64,000 nt of DNA from Paraburkholderia sp. UYCP14C. Its GTDB lineage: Bacteria; Pseudomonadota; Gammaproteobacteria; Burkholderiales; Burkholderiaceae. The stretch is from NCBI RefSeq assembly GCF_004197395.1, contig NZ_SELS01000003.1:62001-126000 (forward strand), in the 5' to 3' direction. Each line of letters starts with the position of its first letter. Positions within the stretch are counted from its first letter, which is position 1. The notes beneath the pieces are model-generated. The model was not told where the DNA came from. It did not search any database and was given only the letters and a program-made list of their open reading frames with translations. Positions 44,544-54,345 of the stretch are shown here, in pieces. Position numbers and translations under genes: made by a program.

Positions 44544-46154
44544 CTATTTGCTTTGCACCCGCGCTGACTGGGCCTCTGCGTTTGGAGCAGTACCCTGCGC
44601 GATGGACGTCGCGTCGACCGACGCGGCCGCAGCCGCCGGAGCCGATGCCGGCAGCGGCGCGGGCGCCGCGACGTCGCCGGTCTCGCGATCCATCTGCGAC
44701 GCGTCCCAGCCGCCACCGAGCGCCTTCACGAGCCCCACCGACGACACCATGCGCTGCCCGGCGAGATTCTCGAGCTTCTGTTCGGCCGTGAACGCTATGG
44801 TCTGCGCAGTCAGCACATTGACGAATCCGACCGTACCCGCCTTGTACTCGTTCGTCACGATGGCGAGCGCCTGACGCGCCGAGTCGACCGCCTGCCGCTG
44901 CACGACGATTTCCTGCTCGAGGATGCGCTGCGATGCCAGGTTGTCCTCGACGTCCTGGAAAGCGGTGAGCACCGTCTGCCGATAGGTCGCGACATCGGCG
45001 TCATAGGTGGCGCGCGCGGCCTCGGTTTGCGCCTTGCGCAGGCCGGCGTCGAAGATCGTCCCGGCCAGCTGCGGGCCGAGCGTCCAGAAGCGCGACGGCA
45101 AGGTCAGCAATTGCGAGAACACCGAGTTCTCGAAACCTCCGGTCGCCGACAGCGTCAGCGATGGGAAGAATGCGGCGATCGCCACGCCGATCTGCTCGTT
45201 CGCCGCCGCGGCCTTGCGTTCCGCCGACGCGATATCCGGCCTGCGTTCGAGCAGCGCGGACGGCATTTGCGCTGGCACGGCGGGCGGCGTCGCGGTGAGC
45301 GGCATCGGCGGCAACGAGAACATCGACGCGGGCACGCCGACCAGCACCGCGATCGCGTGCTCGTCCTGCGCGCGCTGGATGCCGTTGTCGATCGCGGCGG
45401 CCTGCGCCGATTGCAGCTGCGTTTGCGCCTGGATCACGTCAGACCGCGCGGCGACACCGGCCGCGTACTGATTCTGGGTGAGTTGCAGCGAGTGCTGATA
45501 GGCAATCACTGTGTCATCGAGCAGCTTCTGCGTGGAGTCGAGCGCACGCAGCAGGAAGTAGGTTTGCGCGAGCGTGGCCTGGGCGGACAGGCGCGCGTTC
45601 GCGAGGTCGGCGGCCGCGCCCTGCTGGCTGGCCTTCTGCGCGTTGACCGAGCGCGTGACCGAGCCCCACAGGTCCGGCTCCCAGCTCGCCGTCATCTGCA
45701 CGTTGAAGCTGTTGTTGATGCCTTCGCGGCTCGTCGCGGTCGTGGCATTGCCGCCGGTTTGCGTGCCGTTGCCCGAGCGCGTCATGCCCGCGGATGCGCC
45801 GATCGTCGGAAAGTACGCGGCCCGCGCTTCGCCGACGAGCGCGCGCGCTTGCCGATAGTTCGCGGCAAATTGCGCGATGGTCTGGTTCGCGGCGTTGAGC
45901 TTGTCTTCGAGTTCGTTGAGTTTCGGATCTTCGTAGATCGCCCACCAGTCGCCGCGGTCGTGTTGATCGGCGGGCTCGGCTACCTTCCAGCCGGGCGCGG
46001 CTTCCTTGAACGACGCGGGAATCTCGGTGGCCGGCCGCTGATAGTTCGGGCCGACCGCGCAAGCGGCGACGAGTGTCGCGCAGGCCGCGCTAACGGCGAG
46101 GGAAAGGACGCGCGGCGCAAGCACCCGCACGCGCGAGATTCGATCAGACTGCAT
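44544..46154 (-). CDS. NodT-family outer-membrane efflux lipoprotein (TolC-like)
   Basis: Outer-membrane channel of a tripartite efflux pump, 536 residues. The signal peptide ends in lipobox LVAAC (Cys32), then AVGPNYQRP, the NodT hallmark. Two OEP repeats (~75-270 and ~290-490) contain TASWEPDLWGSVTRSVNAQK and LLERRPDIASAERKAAAANE. An Ala/Pro-rich tail ends the protein. The Shine-Dalgarno is AAGGAA. No RND or adaptor gene lies beside it; the nearest transporter is the EmrB-like MFS pump at 47.8 kb. Confidence 0.94.
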   Translation of the reverse strand: MQSDRISRVRVLAPRVLSLAVSAACATLVAACAVGPNYQRPATEIPASFKEAAPGWKVAEPADQHDRGDWWAIYEDPKLNELEDKLNAANQTIAQFAANYRQARALVGEARAAYFPTIGASAGMTRSGNGTQTGGNATTATSREGINNSFNVQMTASWEPDLWGSVTRSVNAQKASQQGAAADLANARLSAQATLAQTYFLLRALDSTQKLLDDTVIAYQHSLQLTQNQYAAGVAARSDVIQAQTQLQSAQAAAIDNGIQRAQDEHAIAVLVGVPASMFSLPPMPLTATPPAVPAQMPSALLERRPDIASAERKAAAANEQIGVAIAAFFPSLTLSATGGFENSVFSQLLTLPSRFWTLGPQLAGTIFDAGLRKAQTEAARATYDADVATYRQTVLTAFQDVEDNLASQRILEQEIVVQRQAVDSARQALAIVTNEYKAGTVGFVNVLTAQTIAFTAEQKLENLAGQRMVSSVGLVKALGGGWDASQMDRETGDVAAPAPLPASAPAAAAASVDATSIAQGTAPNAEAQSARVQSK

Positions 46155-46434
46155 GCAATGAAATTCCTTCTGGACGCCGCGGTGCGGCCGGGAACGGCGC
46201 CACCGGCCGGGCGAGATCGTGGTCTGCCGGAATGTTAGCGTATGAGCCCGCGCGAGCGCGGGAAACTGAAAGCTGAAAGGTTAATGCGAGGCGGTGTGGA
46301 GGTGTGTTACTTGCGGTGACGCGATGGTTACGCGTTGTTACCGGCAGCGCGAGGGGCTGCGGGTTGGCGGTAGTTCAGGTGACGACAGTAAGCGAAACTG
46401 TATGCCGAAAAGCGCGCTGCGAATCGGCGCGCCT

Positions 46435-46839
46435 TCAGAGTCGCGATTCCGTCGATTGGGTCTGCTGACGTTGACGTTGGCGCTGGCACGCGGGCTTGCC
46501 AGCCGAGGCCCGGCACGACGCACCGCCGGGCGCGACGCAAGCGTTGCCGCTGTTGACCGTCACGGCGACGACGTTGTCGGCCTCTATTGTGAAGCTTTCC
46601 TTCGGCAACACGATCTCGCTGGTTTCCACGGCCACTGCGTTGCCATTCTTCGCCCCCTTCGTCCCCCGTCGATGCTCGGCCCAAGCGAGCAACGCGACAC
46701 CGACCGACCCGCCCGGCAGCACGAACAATCCCGCGAACAGCGCGAGCTTCCACCAGCGGTGCCGGCCCTGGAAGCTAAGGAGTGCGGAATCGGTCAGTGA
46801 GCGGCTGAGGCCGCCAAGCGTGTTTTTGAGGTACAGCAT
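46435..46839 (-). CDS. Small single-pass membrane protein, unknown function
   Basis: 134 residues. The start at 46839 (MLYLKNTLGGLSRSLTDSAL) has a good Shine-Dalgarno (AAAGGA, 8 nt). Hydrophobic segment WWKLALFAGLFVLPGGSVGV (~29-48) is followed by LLAWAEHRRG, then an outside domain with two Cys in NACVAPGGASCRAS. A Gln/Arg-rich low-complexity tail closes it. I do not recognise a named family. It is the first gene upstream of the NodT gene on the same strand (280-bp gap), so the two may be linked. Confidence 0.6.
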   Translation of the reverse strand: MLYLKNTLGGLSRSLTDSALLSFQGRHRWWKLALFAGLFVLPGGSVGVALLAWAEHRRGTKGAKNGNAVAVETSEIVLPKESFTIEADNVVAVTVNSGNACVAPGGASCRASAGKPACQRQRQRQQTQSTESRL

Positions 46840-47053
46840 CGCGGAAATCCTTTGGCGCGCATCGCAACAGGGGCGATGCGCGGTCGATCGATCAGAACAT
46901 GGTCTCGAATGGCGCGGGACGCGCGAAACTCATTGCTTATCATAATATTGACTATGCAAGCAAATTTCAAGATACTGTGCGGCGCAAAAGATTGGACTGT
47001 TGTTTTTATGATGTTTGATTGCGCACCGCAAAATGCGATTTGACTTGTCTGCT

Positions 47054-47079
47054 TAGGCAGCTAAACTTCGTCTTGCCTA
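47054..47079. promoter_or_regulatory. Possible MarR operator upstream of the MarR gene
   Basis: Inverted half-sites TAGGCA (47054-47059) and TGCCTA (47074-47079), centred 20 bp apart (two helical turns), lie directly before the MarR start at 47097. MarR proteins commonly autoregulate from such repeats, and this gap is also the divergent region toward the small membrane protein. Confidence 0.4.
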
Positions 47080-47096
47080 GATGTTGCGGATACCCC

Positions 47097-47606
47097 ATGA
47101 CTGATGGCCCCTACAAAGCGGACGAGACCGAGCTCACGAGCAGTCTCGGCTACTACCTGACGAAAGCGCGCAACGTGCTGGTCGAGCGCACGGACCGTGC
47201 GGTCAAGCCGCTCGGGCTCACAGCGCAGCAAATCGGCGTGATCCTGATGCTGTCGTCGCGGCGCGCGAGCACGCCATTCGAGCTGTCGCGCGCGATGTCG
47301 TACGACAGCGGCTCGATGACGCGTCTTCTCGACCGGCTGGAAAAGAAGGGCTTCGTCGTGCGTACGCGCAGCAGCGACGACCGACGCATGGTGAAGCTGG
47401 AACTGACACCGCAAGGCCAGGAGGCCGCGCGGCAATTGCCGAACCTCGGCGCAACCGTGCTGAACGACCAATTGCGCGGCTTTACCGCCGAGGAGCACGC
47501 GACGCTGATTCACCTGCTCGCCCGTTTCATCGCGAACGGTCCCGAGGGAGAAGCCGGCGTGGGTTGCGGAGCGGCACCGGTAGCACCGGACGAGCCGCCG
47601 GGATGA
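47097..47606 (+). CDS. MarR-family transcriptional regulator
   Basis: 169-residue regulator. Start at 47097 (MTDGPYKADETELTSSLGYY); the frame upstream is Cys-rich and non-coding in character. The MarR winged helix runs AVKPLGLTAQQIGVILMLSS, PFELSRAMSYDSGSMTRLLD, RLEKKGFVVRTRSSDDRRMV. It lies 211 bp upstream of an EmrB-type pump on the same strand and divergent to a small membrane protein and NodT gene. This is the usual setting for a drug-responsive repressor of an efflux system. Confidence 0.92.
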   Translation: MTDGPYKADETELTSSLGYYLTKARNVLVERTDRAVKPLGLTAQQIGVILMLSSRRASTPFELSRAMSYDSGSMTRLLDRLEKKGFVVRTRSSDDRRMVKLELTPQGQEAARQLPNLGATVLNDQLRGFTAEEHATLIHLLARFIANGPEGEAGVGCGAAPVAPDEPPG

Positions 47607-47817
47607 GCCGAAGCATGCGTCGAAGCGCGGCCGTGGTCGGAGGGCGGCGGCGCTTCGTCACGAAGCACTAGCAGGACAATCACGAGGCGCCTTTCCAAGG
47701 CGTCATTGTCACCAGATATCTGTCTGGGCAGAGGGTGATCCGGCATGCAAGGATCGTGTTTGAAATACGCGATAAAGCTGCCGCGACAAGCTTTTGCCGC
47801 CTGAGGAGAACAAACCT

Positions 47818-49380
47818 ATGGATGCCACGGCTTCCAACGCCGCGCGGCCCGCCGCAGAACCGGCCCCGCTCCAGGGCGGCACGCTCGCGCTGCTGACGGT
47901 CGGCCTTGCGCTCGGCACCTTTATGGAGGTGCTCGACACCTCGATTGCGAACGTCGCGGTGCCGACCATTTCCGGCAGCCTCGGTGTCGCGTCGAGCCAG
48001 GGCACCTGGGTGATCTCGTCATACTCGGTCGCCTCGGCGATCGCCGTGCCGCTGACCGGCTGGCTCGCGCGTCGCGTCGGCGAGGTACGACTATTCACGC
48101 TGTCGGTGCTGCTGTTCACGATCGCGTCGGCGGCCTGCGGTTTCGCGCACAACTTCGAATCGCTGATCGCGTTCCGGCTCGTGCAAGGGCTCGTGTCCGG
48201 GCCGATGGTGCCGTTGTCGCAGACGATCCTGATGCGCTCGTACCCGCCCGAGAAACGTGGCCTCGCGCTCGGCTTATGGGCGATGACCGTGATCTGCGCG
48301 CCGATCTTCGGCCCGGTGATGGGCGGCTATATCACCGATCACTTCACGTGGCCGTGGATCTTCTACATCAACGTGCCGATCGGCCTGTTCTCGGCGTTCT
48401 GCGCGTATCTGCTGCTGCGCGGCCGCGAGACCCAGACGATGCGCCAACGCATCGACGTGGTGGGACTCGTGCTGCTGGTGACCGGCGTGTCGTGTCTGCA
48501 GATGATGCTCGACCTCGGCAAGGACCGCGACTGGTTCAACTCGACGTTCATCGTGGCGCTCGCGGTGATTGCGCTCGTGTCGATCGCCTTCCTGCTGGTC
48601 TGGGAGTTGACCGAGAAGGAGCCGATCGTCGACCTGTCGCTGTTCAAGGATCGCAACTTCGCGCTTGGCGTCGTGATCATCTCGTTCGGCTTCATGGCGT
48701 TCTTCGGCTCGGTCGTGATCTTCCCGCTGTGGCTGCAAACGGTGATGGGCTACACGGCTGGCCTCGCGGGTCTCGCCACGGCCCCGGTCGGACTGCTCGC
48801 GCTGTTTCTGTCGCCGATGATCGGCAAGAACATGCATCGGCTGAATCTGCGCATGGTCGCGAGTTTCGCGTTCATCGTGTTCGCGATCGTGTCGTTCTGG
48901 AACTCGACGTTCACGCTCGACGTGCCGTTCGGCCACGTGATCCTGCCGCGGCTCGTGCAGGGCATCGGCGTCGCCTGCTTCTTCGTGCCGATGACGACGA
49001 TCACGCTGTCGAGCGTGTCCGACGAACGTCTTGCGAGCGCGTCGGGTCTGTCGAACTTTTTCCGCACGTTGTCGGGCGCGATCGGCACCGCGATCAGCAC
49101 GACGTTCTGGGAAAACGACACGATCTATCACCACGCGATGCTCGCCGATACGGTCAACACGTATTCGGCAAACACCAACGCGTATACGAATGCGCTCGCG
49201 GGCGCCGGGCTGTCCGGCGACAGCCTGACCGCGCAGCTGAACCAGGTGGTGACGAGCCAAGCGTACATGATGGCCACCAACGACTTCTTCCGCATCTCGT
49301 GCGCGGCGTTCATCGTGCTGGCGTTGCTTGTCTGGATCACGAAGCCGCGCAAGGGCACCGGACCATCGTTAGGACACTGA
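47818..49380 (+). CDS. MFS drug efflux transporter, DHA2 (EmrB/QacA) family
   Basis: Inner-membrane proton-drug antiporter, 520 residues, 14 predicted membrane segments. The ATG at 47818 follows GAGGAG; an earlier TTG would start within the ribosome-binding region. DHA2 motifs are LDTSIANVAVPTISGSLGVA (D1), GTWVISSYSVASAIAVPLTG and GPVMGGYITDHFTWPWIFYI. EmrB pumps normally work with an EmrA adaptor and an outer-membrane factor. No emrA is present here, although a NodT gene lies on the other side of the MarR gene. Confidence 0.93.
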   Translation: MDATASNAARPAAEPAPLQGGTLALLTVGLALGTFMEVLDTSIANVAVPTISGSLGVASSQGTWVISSYSVASAIAVPLTGWLARRVGEVRLFTLSVLLFTIASAACGFAHNFESLIAFRLVQGLVSGPMVPLSQTILMRSYPPEKRGLALGLWAMTVICAPIFGPVMGGYITDHFTWPWIFYINVPIGLFSAFCAYLLLRGRETQTMRQRIDVVGLVLLVTGVSCLQMMLDLGKDRDWFNSTFIVALAVIALVSIAFLLVWELTEKEPIVDLSLFKDRNFALGVVIISFGFMAFFGSVVIFPLWLQTVMGYTAGLAGLATAPVGLLALFLSPMIGKNMHRLNLRMVASFAFIVFAIVSFWNSTFTLDVPFGHVILPRLVQGIGVACFFVPMTTITLSSVSDERLASASGLSNFFRTLSGAIGTAISTTFWENDTIYHHAMLADTVNTYSANTNAYTNALAGAGLSGDSLTAQLNQVVTSQAYMMATNDFFRISCAAFIVLALLVWITKPRKGTGPSLGH

Positions 49381-49431
49381 AGCAACTGTACGGCAGCGGC
49401 AAATGCACCGCCGCTGCCGCAATTGCTTCAG

Positions 49432-49947
49432 CTATTGCGACATCGCCTCGCCATTGGGCGGCGTGGTCGTCTTGCCGGGCGGCGTCTCCGGATGCGTCGC
49501 ATCCGGCGCATTCTGCGATGGTGTCGCGCTGCCTCGCGGCGCGCTGGCGGCGGTGCCCGTGGCGCCTCTCACATACTGCTTGAAATCCGCACCGGCTTGC
49601 CACGGATTTGGCTTGCAGCCGAGCGAGCTGTCGCAATGCGCGGAAAAGCCGACCGTAATGGTGCCATCAGGACCCGCCGCGCGCGTGATCTGAAACGCGA
49701 GCGCGCGCTTGCCGCCGTCGGGGCCGGCGGTTTGGATCAGCGAATCGTTAGCGGTCTCGATCTTGTACTTCGAATGACTCGCGACCCACGTTTGCGCCCG
49801 TTGCCACCAGAGGTCGCATTCGGCCTTGTTCGAGCACGTCAAAGGCGTGGTCGCGATCTGCATGATGTCCGGATCGACCTGACCCTGGGTCGAGCATGCC
49901 GCCGTCGCCACGAGACACAGCGCGGCCAACAGAGCTTTGTTTTTCAC
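49432..49947 (-). CDS. Putative lipoprotein, unknown function
   Basis: 171 residues. The start is GTG at 49947 with GGAGG 7 nt upstream. A signal peptide MKNKALLAALCLVATAAC ends in a lipobox with Cys18. The body has two Cys pairs (LTCSNKAECDLWW and HCDSSLGC) likely disulphide-bonded in the periplasm. A Pro/Thr/Ala-rich tail follows residue ~135. It reads as a conserved-type periplasmic lipoprotein, but I cannot name the family. It is convergent with the MFS pump and upstream of nothing obvious. Confidence 0.75.
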   Translation of the reverse strand: MKNKALLAALCLVATAACSTQGQVDPDIMQIATTPLTCSNKAECDLWWQRAQTWVASHSKYKIETANDSLIQTAGPDGGKRALAFQITRAAGPDGTITVGFSAHCDSSLGCKPNPWQAGADFKQYVRGATGTAASAPRGSATPSQNAPDATHPETPPGKTTTPPNGEAMSQ

Positions 49948-50117
49948 GTCGATACCTCCCCGGTGGAGCGTGTCATAACATTTTGGACCACCCCATCGAA
50001 GCGGTGTTTCATCCAGATCAGAGAATCGCGACGACGCGCGGAGAATTTGCCGATTGCGTACGCGTTCGAAGCGCGCAATCCGTACAGCTTACTTGCGCTT
50101 TACGCGCGGCAAAGAAA

Positions 50118-50138
50118 AAGCGGCCACGTGGGCCGCTT
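50118..50138 (-). terminator. Intrinsic terminator of gshA
   Basis: An 8-bp stem, AAGCGGCC / GGCCGCTT, with a 5-nt loop. AAAGAAAAA on its left becomes the U-tract on the minus strand. It is 33 bp beyond the gshA stop. Confidence 0.8.
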
Positions 50139-50170
50139 GATCACTTCTGGAGATGCTGTGGTCCGTATGC

Positions 50171-51787
50171 TCAGACGCTGATGCGATTAAGCGTGTAGGC
50201 GCGATACGCAGCGACGAACGCATCGAACGAACCGACCTCCTCGCGTTCGAGCTTTGCCTGTTCGTCGAGCGATTGCACCGCGAGGTCCGCAAAGGCCTTC
50301 GACTGCGCCGCATCGAGCGGACGCGCACGGAAGTACGCGGCGTGCGCTTCGCTTTGCGCGAGGCCGAACGCGAGAAAGCTTTGCTGCTGGTCGCGCATGG
50401 TTTGCAGCACGCGCGCCGATGGCGTCAGCGACACGTCCGCGAGCTTCGAACGTTGCGCGGCGACCGCGCGCGCGTGTTCGTCGCCACCCTTCAGGCCGTC
50501 GAGCACGGCCGCCGCGGCGTCGATTTTGACGAGCAGTTCATTGGCCCAGTCGAGCATCGCGACCGGCTTGCCGTCGCGAACCAGTTCGAGGCCCGGCTTG
50601 CGGCCTTCCATCGTCACGCGGCCGAAATTCTCATTGGCTTCCGCGTACGCGGGCGGAGGCAGCGGCGCGCTGTCGTCGAGCGCGCACACGAGCAGGTACG
50701 CGTCGAGAAAGCGCGATGTTTCGAGCGAAATGCCGGTCGGCTCGAACGGATCGATATCCATGCAACGCACTTCGACGTATTGCACGCCGCGCACGGCGAG
50801 CGCATGCAGCGGCCGCTCGCCCGGGTACGTGACGCGCTTCGGCCGAATCGTCGAATAGAACTCGTTTTCGATCTGCAGCACGTTGGTGTTGATCTGCACC
50901 CACTCGCCGTCGCGCTGCGTGCCGATCTTCTCGTACGCGGGATACGGCTGGCTCACGGCTTTCGCGAGCGCGTCGAGATAGCCGGGCAGCGTGTCGTAGT
51001 CGGCGTGCAGCGCGGCTTGCGCGGTCGTGTTCGAATAGCCCAGGTCGCTCATGCGCAGGCTCGTCGCGTACGGGCGATACAGTGTGTCGGCGTCGAACGT
51101 GTCGAGCGTATGTTTGCGATCGCGGAGGAATCGACGATCGAGCGCCGGCGACGCGCCGAACAGATACATCAGCAGCCAGTTCGTGCGGCGGAAATTGCGG
51201 ATCAGCGCGAGGTAGCGATCGGACTGGAAGTCGACGGCATTCGCGGCGGATTGCTGATCGGCGTGCAGCAGTCGCCACACTTCTTCGTTCAGCGAATAGT
51301 TGTAGTGGATGCCCGCGATGCACTGCATCGCGCGGCCATAGCGCAGCGCGAGGCCGATCCGGTACACGTACTTCAGCTTGCCGATGTTCGACGTGCCGTA
51401 ATGGGCGATCGGGATGCCGTCGTCGGTGGCGGGCAATAGCCCCGGCATCGAGTTGTTCCACATGATCTCGTCGCCGAGTTCCGCGTAGACGAAACGATGC
51501 AGCACGTCGAGCTTCGCGAGGGTTTCGGCGACGTCCTGCTCGGCCGGCGTGATCAGCTCGAGCAGCGCCTCGGAGTAGTCGGTCGTCAGCGACGGATGCG
51601 TGAGCGCCGAGCCGAGCGCGCGTGGATGCGGGGTCATCGCGAGCTGGCCGTCGCGCGTCACGCGCAGGCTTTCCCTTTCGATGCCGCGTAGGCCGCGTAT
51701 CAGCGCATCGCGCTGCGGGCTCGAGTCGAGCACGGACAGACGGTGCGAAAGCGTGTCGGTCGTGCGGGAAGGTGTGGTGTTTGGCAT
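50171..51787 (-). CDS. gshA: Glutamate-cysteine ligase (proteobacterial type 1)
   Basis: 538-residue cytoplasmic enzyme making gamma-glutamylcysteine, the first step of glutathione synthesis. The E. coli-type signatures are RGLRGIERESLRVTRDGQLA, THPSLTTDYSEALLELITPA and GDEIMWNNSMPGLLP. It further has CIAGIHYNYSLNE and the ring AVRGVQYVEVRCMDIDPFEP. Start at 51787 (MPNTTPSRTTDTLSHRLSVL). The gene is monocistronic with its own terminator. Confidence 0.96.
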   Translation of the reverse strand: MPNTTPSRTTDTLSHRLSVLDSSPQRDALIRGLRGIERESLRVTRDGQLAMTPHPRALGSALTHPSLTTDYSEALLELITPAEQDVAETLAKLDVLHRFVYAELGDEIMWNNSMPGLLPATDDGIPIAHYGTSNIGKLKYVYRIGLALRYGRAMQCIAGIHYNYSLNEEVWRLLHADQQSAANAVDFQSDRYLALIRNFRRTNWLLMYLFGASPALDRRFLRDRKHTLDTFDADTLYRPYATSLRMSDLGYSNTTAQAALHADYDTLPGYLDALAKAVSQPYPAYEKIGTQRDGEWVQINTNVLQIENEFYSTIRPKRVTYPGERPLHALAVRGVQYVEVRCMDIDPFEPTGISLETSRFLDAYLLVCALDDSAPLPPPAYAEANENFGRVTMEGRKPGLELVRDGKPVAMLDWANELLVKIDAAAAVLDGLKGGDEHARAVAAQRSKLADVSLTPSARVLQTMRDQQQSFLAFGLAQSEAHAAYFRARPLDAAQSKAFADLAVQSLDEQAKLEREEVGSFDAFVAAYRAYTLNRISV

Positions 51788-51994
51788 TGATGCGAGTCGC
51801 GCGTTGCCGGTCGCCGTGTATCACCAGACGATTCACAGACGGTACAGCGGCTGACAACGTTCGGCGGAATTTTCAGTAGCGGGCACTTTAACATCTCGCC
51901 AGAACGGCTGCTTGCGGCCGCTTCGGCGGGAGTTTGAGCGGGCTGCCGGGTCGCGCCGAACCAGGCCATCACCGTCGCCACGTCACGATGATGC

Positions 51995-52915
51995 TCACCC
52001 GCCGCGCGCCGCGCCCGCCCGATCCGCCACCTCGTTCCACAGATGCATCGCGGCATACGCGCGATACGGCCGCCACGCGTCGGTGCGGCTGCGTTGCTGC
52101 GCGGGCCGTGTGAGCGAAGGATCGCGCGCGCAGATCGCTTGCATCAGCACAAGATCCGACGCGGGCCATGCATCGGCATCGCGCCATGCGCGCATCGCGA
52201 CGTATTCGACGGTCCAGGGGCCGATGCCGGCGAGCGCGAGCAGCGCGGCGCGCAGGCTCGCGGCGTCGACGGTATCGCTGCTGTCGAGCGGCACGTCGCC
52301 GCTCGCGACCGCGCGCGCGAAGCCCTGCAACGCGGCGACGCGTTTGCCCGGCATGCCGATCTGCGCGAGATCGACTTCGGCGAGCGCGGCCGGCGTCGGA
52401 AAACGCCACGCGGTGTTCTCATGCGGATGCCCGTCAATGCGTTCGCCGGCGCGTTGCACGAGCCGTCCGATGATCGTCGTCGCGGCCTTCACGCTGACCT
52501 GCTGACCGACGATCGCGCGCACCACCAGTTCGAAGCCGGACCACGCGCCCGGCACACGCAGGCCGGGCACCGCGGCGACGAGCGGAGCGAGCCACGGGTC
52601 CGCGGCGAATGCGGCCGCGATCTTCCTCGGATCGGCGCGCAGATCGAACATCCTCGCGACGGGCGCGGTGAGCGCATCGGCATGCCGGCTCGCCGGCCCC
52701 TCGATGCTCGCGACGATACAGTGCTTGCGCGGATGCAGCCGCACGCTGAGCGTGCCGCTGTCGCCGTTCCAGTCGATCGCGCGACGATACGCGCCGTCCT
52801 CGACGGCTTCGACGCCAGGCGTCGCGCGGCCGCTGAAAAAGCGCAGCAGCCGCGGCCAGTCGAACGGTGCCTTGAACGGTAATTCGAGAGTTGCGACGTC
52901 GTTAAGCGTGCTCAA
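51995..52915 (-). CDS. alkA: DNA-3-methyladenine glycosylase II (AlkA)
   Basis: 306-residue base-excision enzyme removing alkylated bases. The start is a TTG at 52915 that overlaps the TGA of ada (TTGA), indicating coupled translation. An N-terminal AlkA domain with LELPFKAPFDWPRLLRFFSG is followed by FELVVRAIVGQQVSVKAATT and the helix-hairpin-helix LAGIGPWTVEYVAMRAWRDA. Catalytic Asp254 lies in WPASDLVL. It is the second gene of an ada-alkA alkylation-response operon. Confidence 0.94.
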   Translation of the reverse strand: MSTLNDVATLELPFKAPFDWPRLLRFFSGRATPGVEAVEDGAYRRAIDWNGDSGTLSVRLHPRKHCIVASIEGPASRHADALTAPVARMFDLRADPRKIAAAFAADPWLAPLVAAVPGLRVPGAWSGFELVVRAIVGQQVSVKAATTIIGRLVQRAGERIDGHPHENTAWRFPTPAALAEVDLAQIGMPGKRVAALQGFARAVASGDVPLDSSDTVDAASLRAALLALAGIGPWTVEYVAMRAWRDADAWPASDLVLMQAICARDPSLTRPAQQRSRTDAWRPYRAYAAMHLWNEVADRAGAARGG

Positions 52916-54114
52916 GCGGCGTGATCCAGTTGGGAGTTGCGGGAGTCGGCATCGGTGCGGCTTGCGTCGCGGCGCGGCGCATCATCGGCTGAAGCGGCGG
53001 CTGCTACGCCGCCTGCGTGCTGCACCTCATTGTCGAGCAACGCGGCCTTGCGCGGCAGCCCCCAGCGGTAGCCGGCGAGCGCCCCTCCCTTCTGCACGAC
53101 GCGATGGCAAGGAATCGCGAGCGCCACCGGATTGGTCGCGCATGCGCTGGCAACGGCGCGCACCGCGCGCGGCGAGCCGACCGCCTCGGCGATCTGCGAA
53201 TAGCTGCGCGTCTCGCCGTACGGGATGCGCCGCAGCGCTTCCCACACGCGCTGCTTGAACGCGGTCGACGCGATATCGAGCGGCAGGTCGAAGTCCTGGC
53301 GCGTGCCGCGCAGATACGCGTCGATCTGCGCGATGAACGGCGCGAGCCGTCCGGCGTCTTCACGCAGCTCGGCATTCGCGAATTCGCCGCGCAATTCGTC
53401 GACCAGCAGCGCGGTGTCATCGCCGAAACCGATCTTGCAGATGCCTTTGTCGGTGGCCGCGACCAGCACGAAGCCGAGCGAGGTCGGCGCGCTCGCGTAG
53501 CGCACCGTGAGCCCGGCACCCTTGCGGCGGTACGCGGACGGCGCCATGCCGAGTTCGGCCGGCGCGCTGTCGTACATTCGCGACGGCGAGCCGAAACCGG
53601 CGTCGAGGGTCGCGCGCGTGACGTCGGCGCCGCCTTGCAACGCATCGCGCAACGCGGCGCCGCGCTGCGCGGCGTGGTACTGACGCGGCGACACCCCGAC
53701 CACACGCTTGAACAGGCGCTGCAAATGGAACGGGCTCACGTGCACGGCATCGCTCAGTTGCGCGAGCGTCAGGCGCTGCTGCGGATCGGCATCGAGCGCG
53801 GCGCATGCTCGGGCGACGATTTCGAGCTCGCGCGGCAGGCCGCCGGGCTGGCAGCGCTTGCAATCGCGAAAGCCCGCGGCGCGCGCGGCCGCGGCATCGG
53901 TGAAGAAGGCGACGTTTTCGCGGCGCGGCTGGCGCGACGCGCACGACGGGCGGCAGAACACGCCGGTCGTCCTGACGGCGTAGAAGAATGCGCCGTCGGC
54001 GTCGTGGTCGCGGCGGGTGACGGCGTTCCAGCGTTCGTCGTCGGTGGGCCACTGGGTGGTGTCGACGTCGGCGGCGGTGCGCACGGTGGCGGAATGGCGA
54101 GTGGTGGCGTTCAT
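52912..54114 (-). CDS. ada: Ada: bifunctional alkylation-response regulator and O6-methylguanine-DNA methyltransferase
   Basis: 400-residue protein. The N-terminal Zn domain has Cys54, Cys58, Cys85 and Cys88 (FCRPSC, CKRC); one Cys accepts methyl groups from phosphotriesters and turns the protein into an activator. An AraC-type helix-turn-helix follows (LTLAQLSDAVHVSPFHLQRL). The C-terminal methyltransferase has AIPCHRVVQKGGALAGYRWG with acceptor Cys336. An acidic, Ala-rich tail extends beyond the family core. It heads the ada-alkA operon and should be autoinduced by DNA methylation damage. Confidence 0.96.
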   Translation of the reverse strand: MNATTRHSATVRTAADVDTTQWPTDDERWNAVTRRDHDADGAFFYAVRTTGVFCRPSCASRQPRRENVAFFTDAAAARAAGFRDCKRCQPGGLPRELEIVARACAALDADPQQRLTLAQLSDAVHVSPFHLQRLFKRVVGVSPRQYHAAQRGAALRDALQGGADVTRATLDAGFGSPSRMYDSAPAELGMAPSAYRRKGAGLTVRYASAPTSLGFVLVAATDKGICKIGFGDDTALLVDELRGEFANAELREDAGRLAPFIAQIDAYLRGTRQDFDLPLDIASTAFKQRVWEALRRIPYGETRSYSQIAEAVGSPRAVRAVASACATNPVALAIPCHRVVQKGGALAGYRWGLPRKAALLDNEVQHAGGVAAAASADDAPRRDASRTDADSRNSQLDHAA

Positions 54115-54345
54115 AATGTCTGGGGCCCGGATGGGCAGGCAATGTCGATGCTCATCAATCTAGGCCCGATCGCTACACAGTACGCGCCGCTTCTTGCTCT
54201 GTCATTCGGATGCGCTTGTCCTTACCCGTAGTGGGGTCAAACCGGCAAAGCGAAGTCCGAAACGCCCCGGAACGCACTGCGATCGGGCGTTTCGCCTCAA
54301 AGTGCGGCAATTTCGCACGATATCGGGTTTTCCCTTAAAAAGTTA

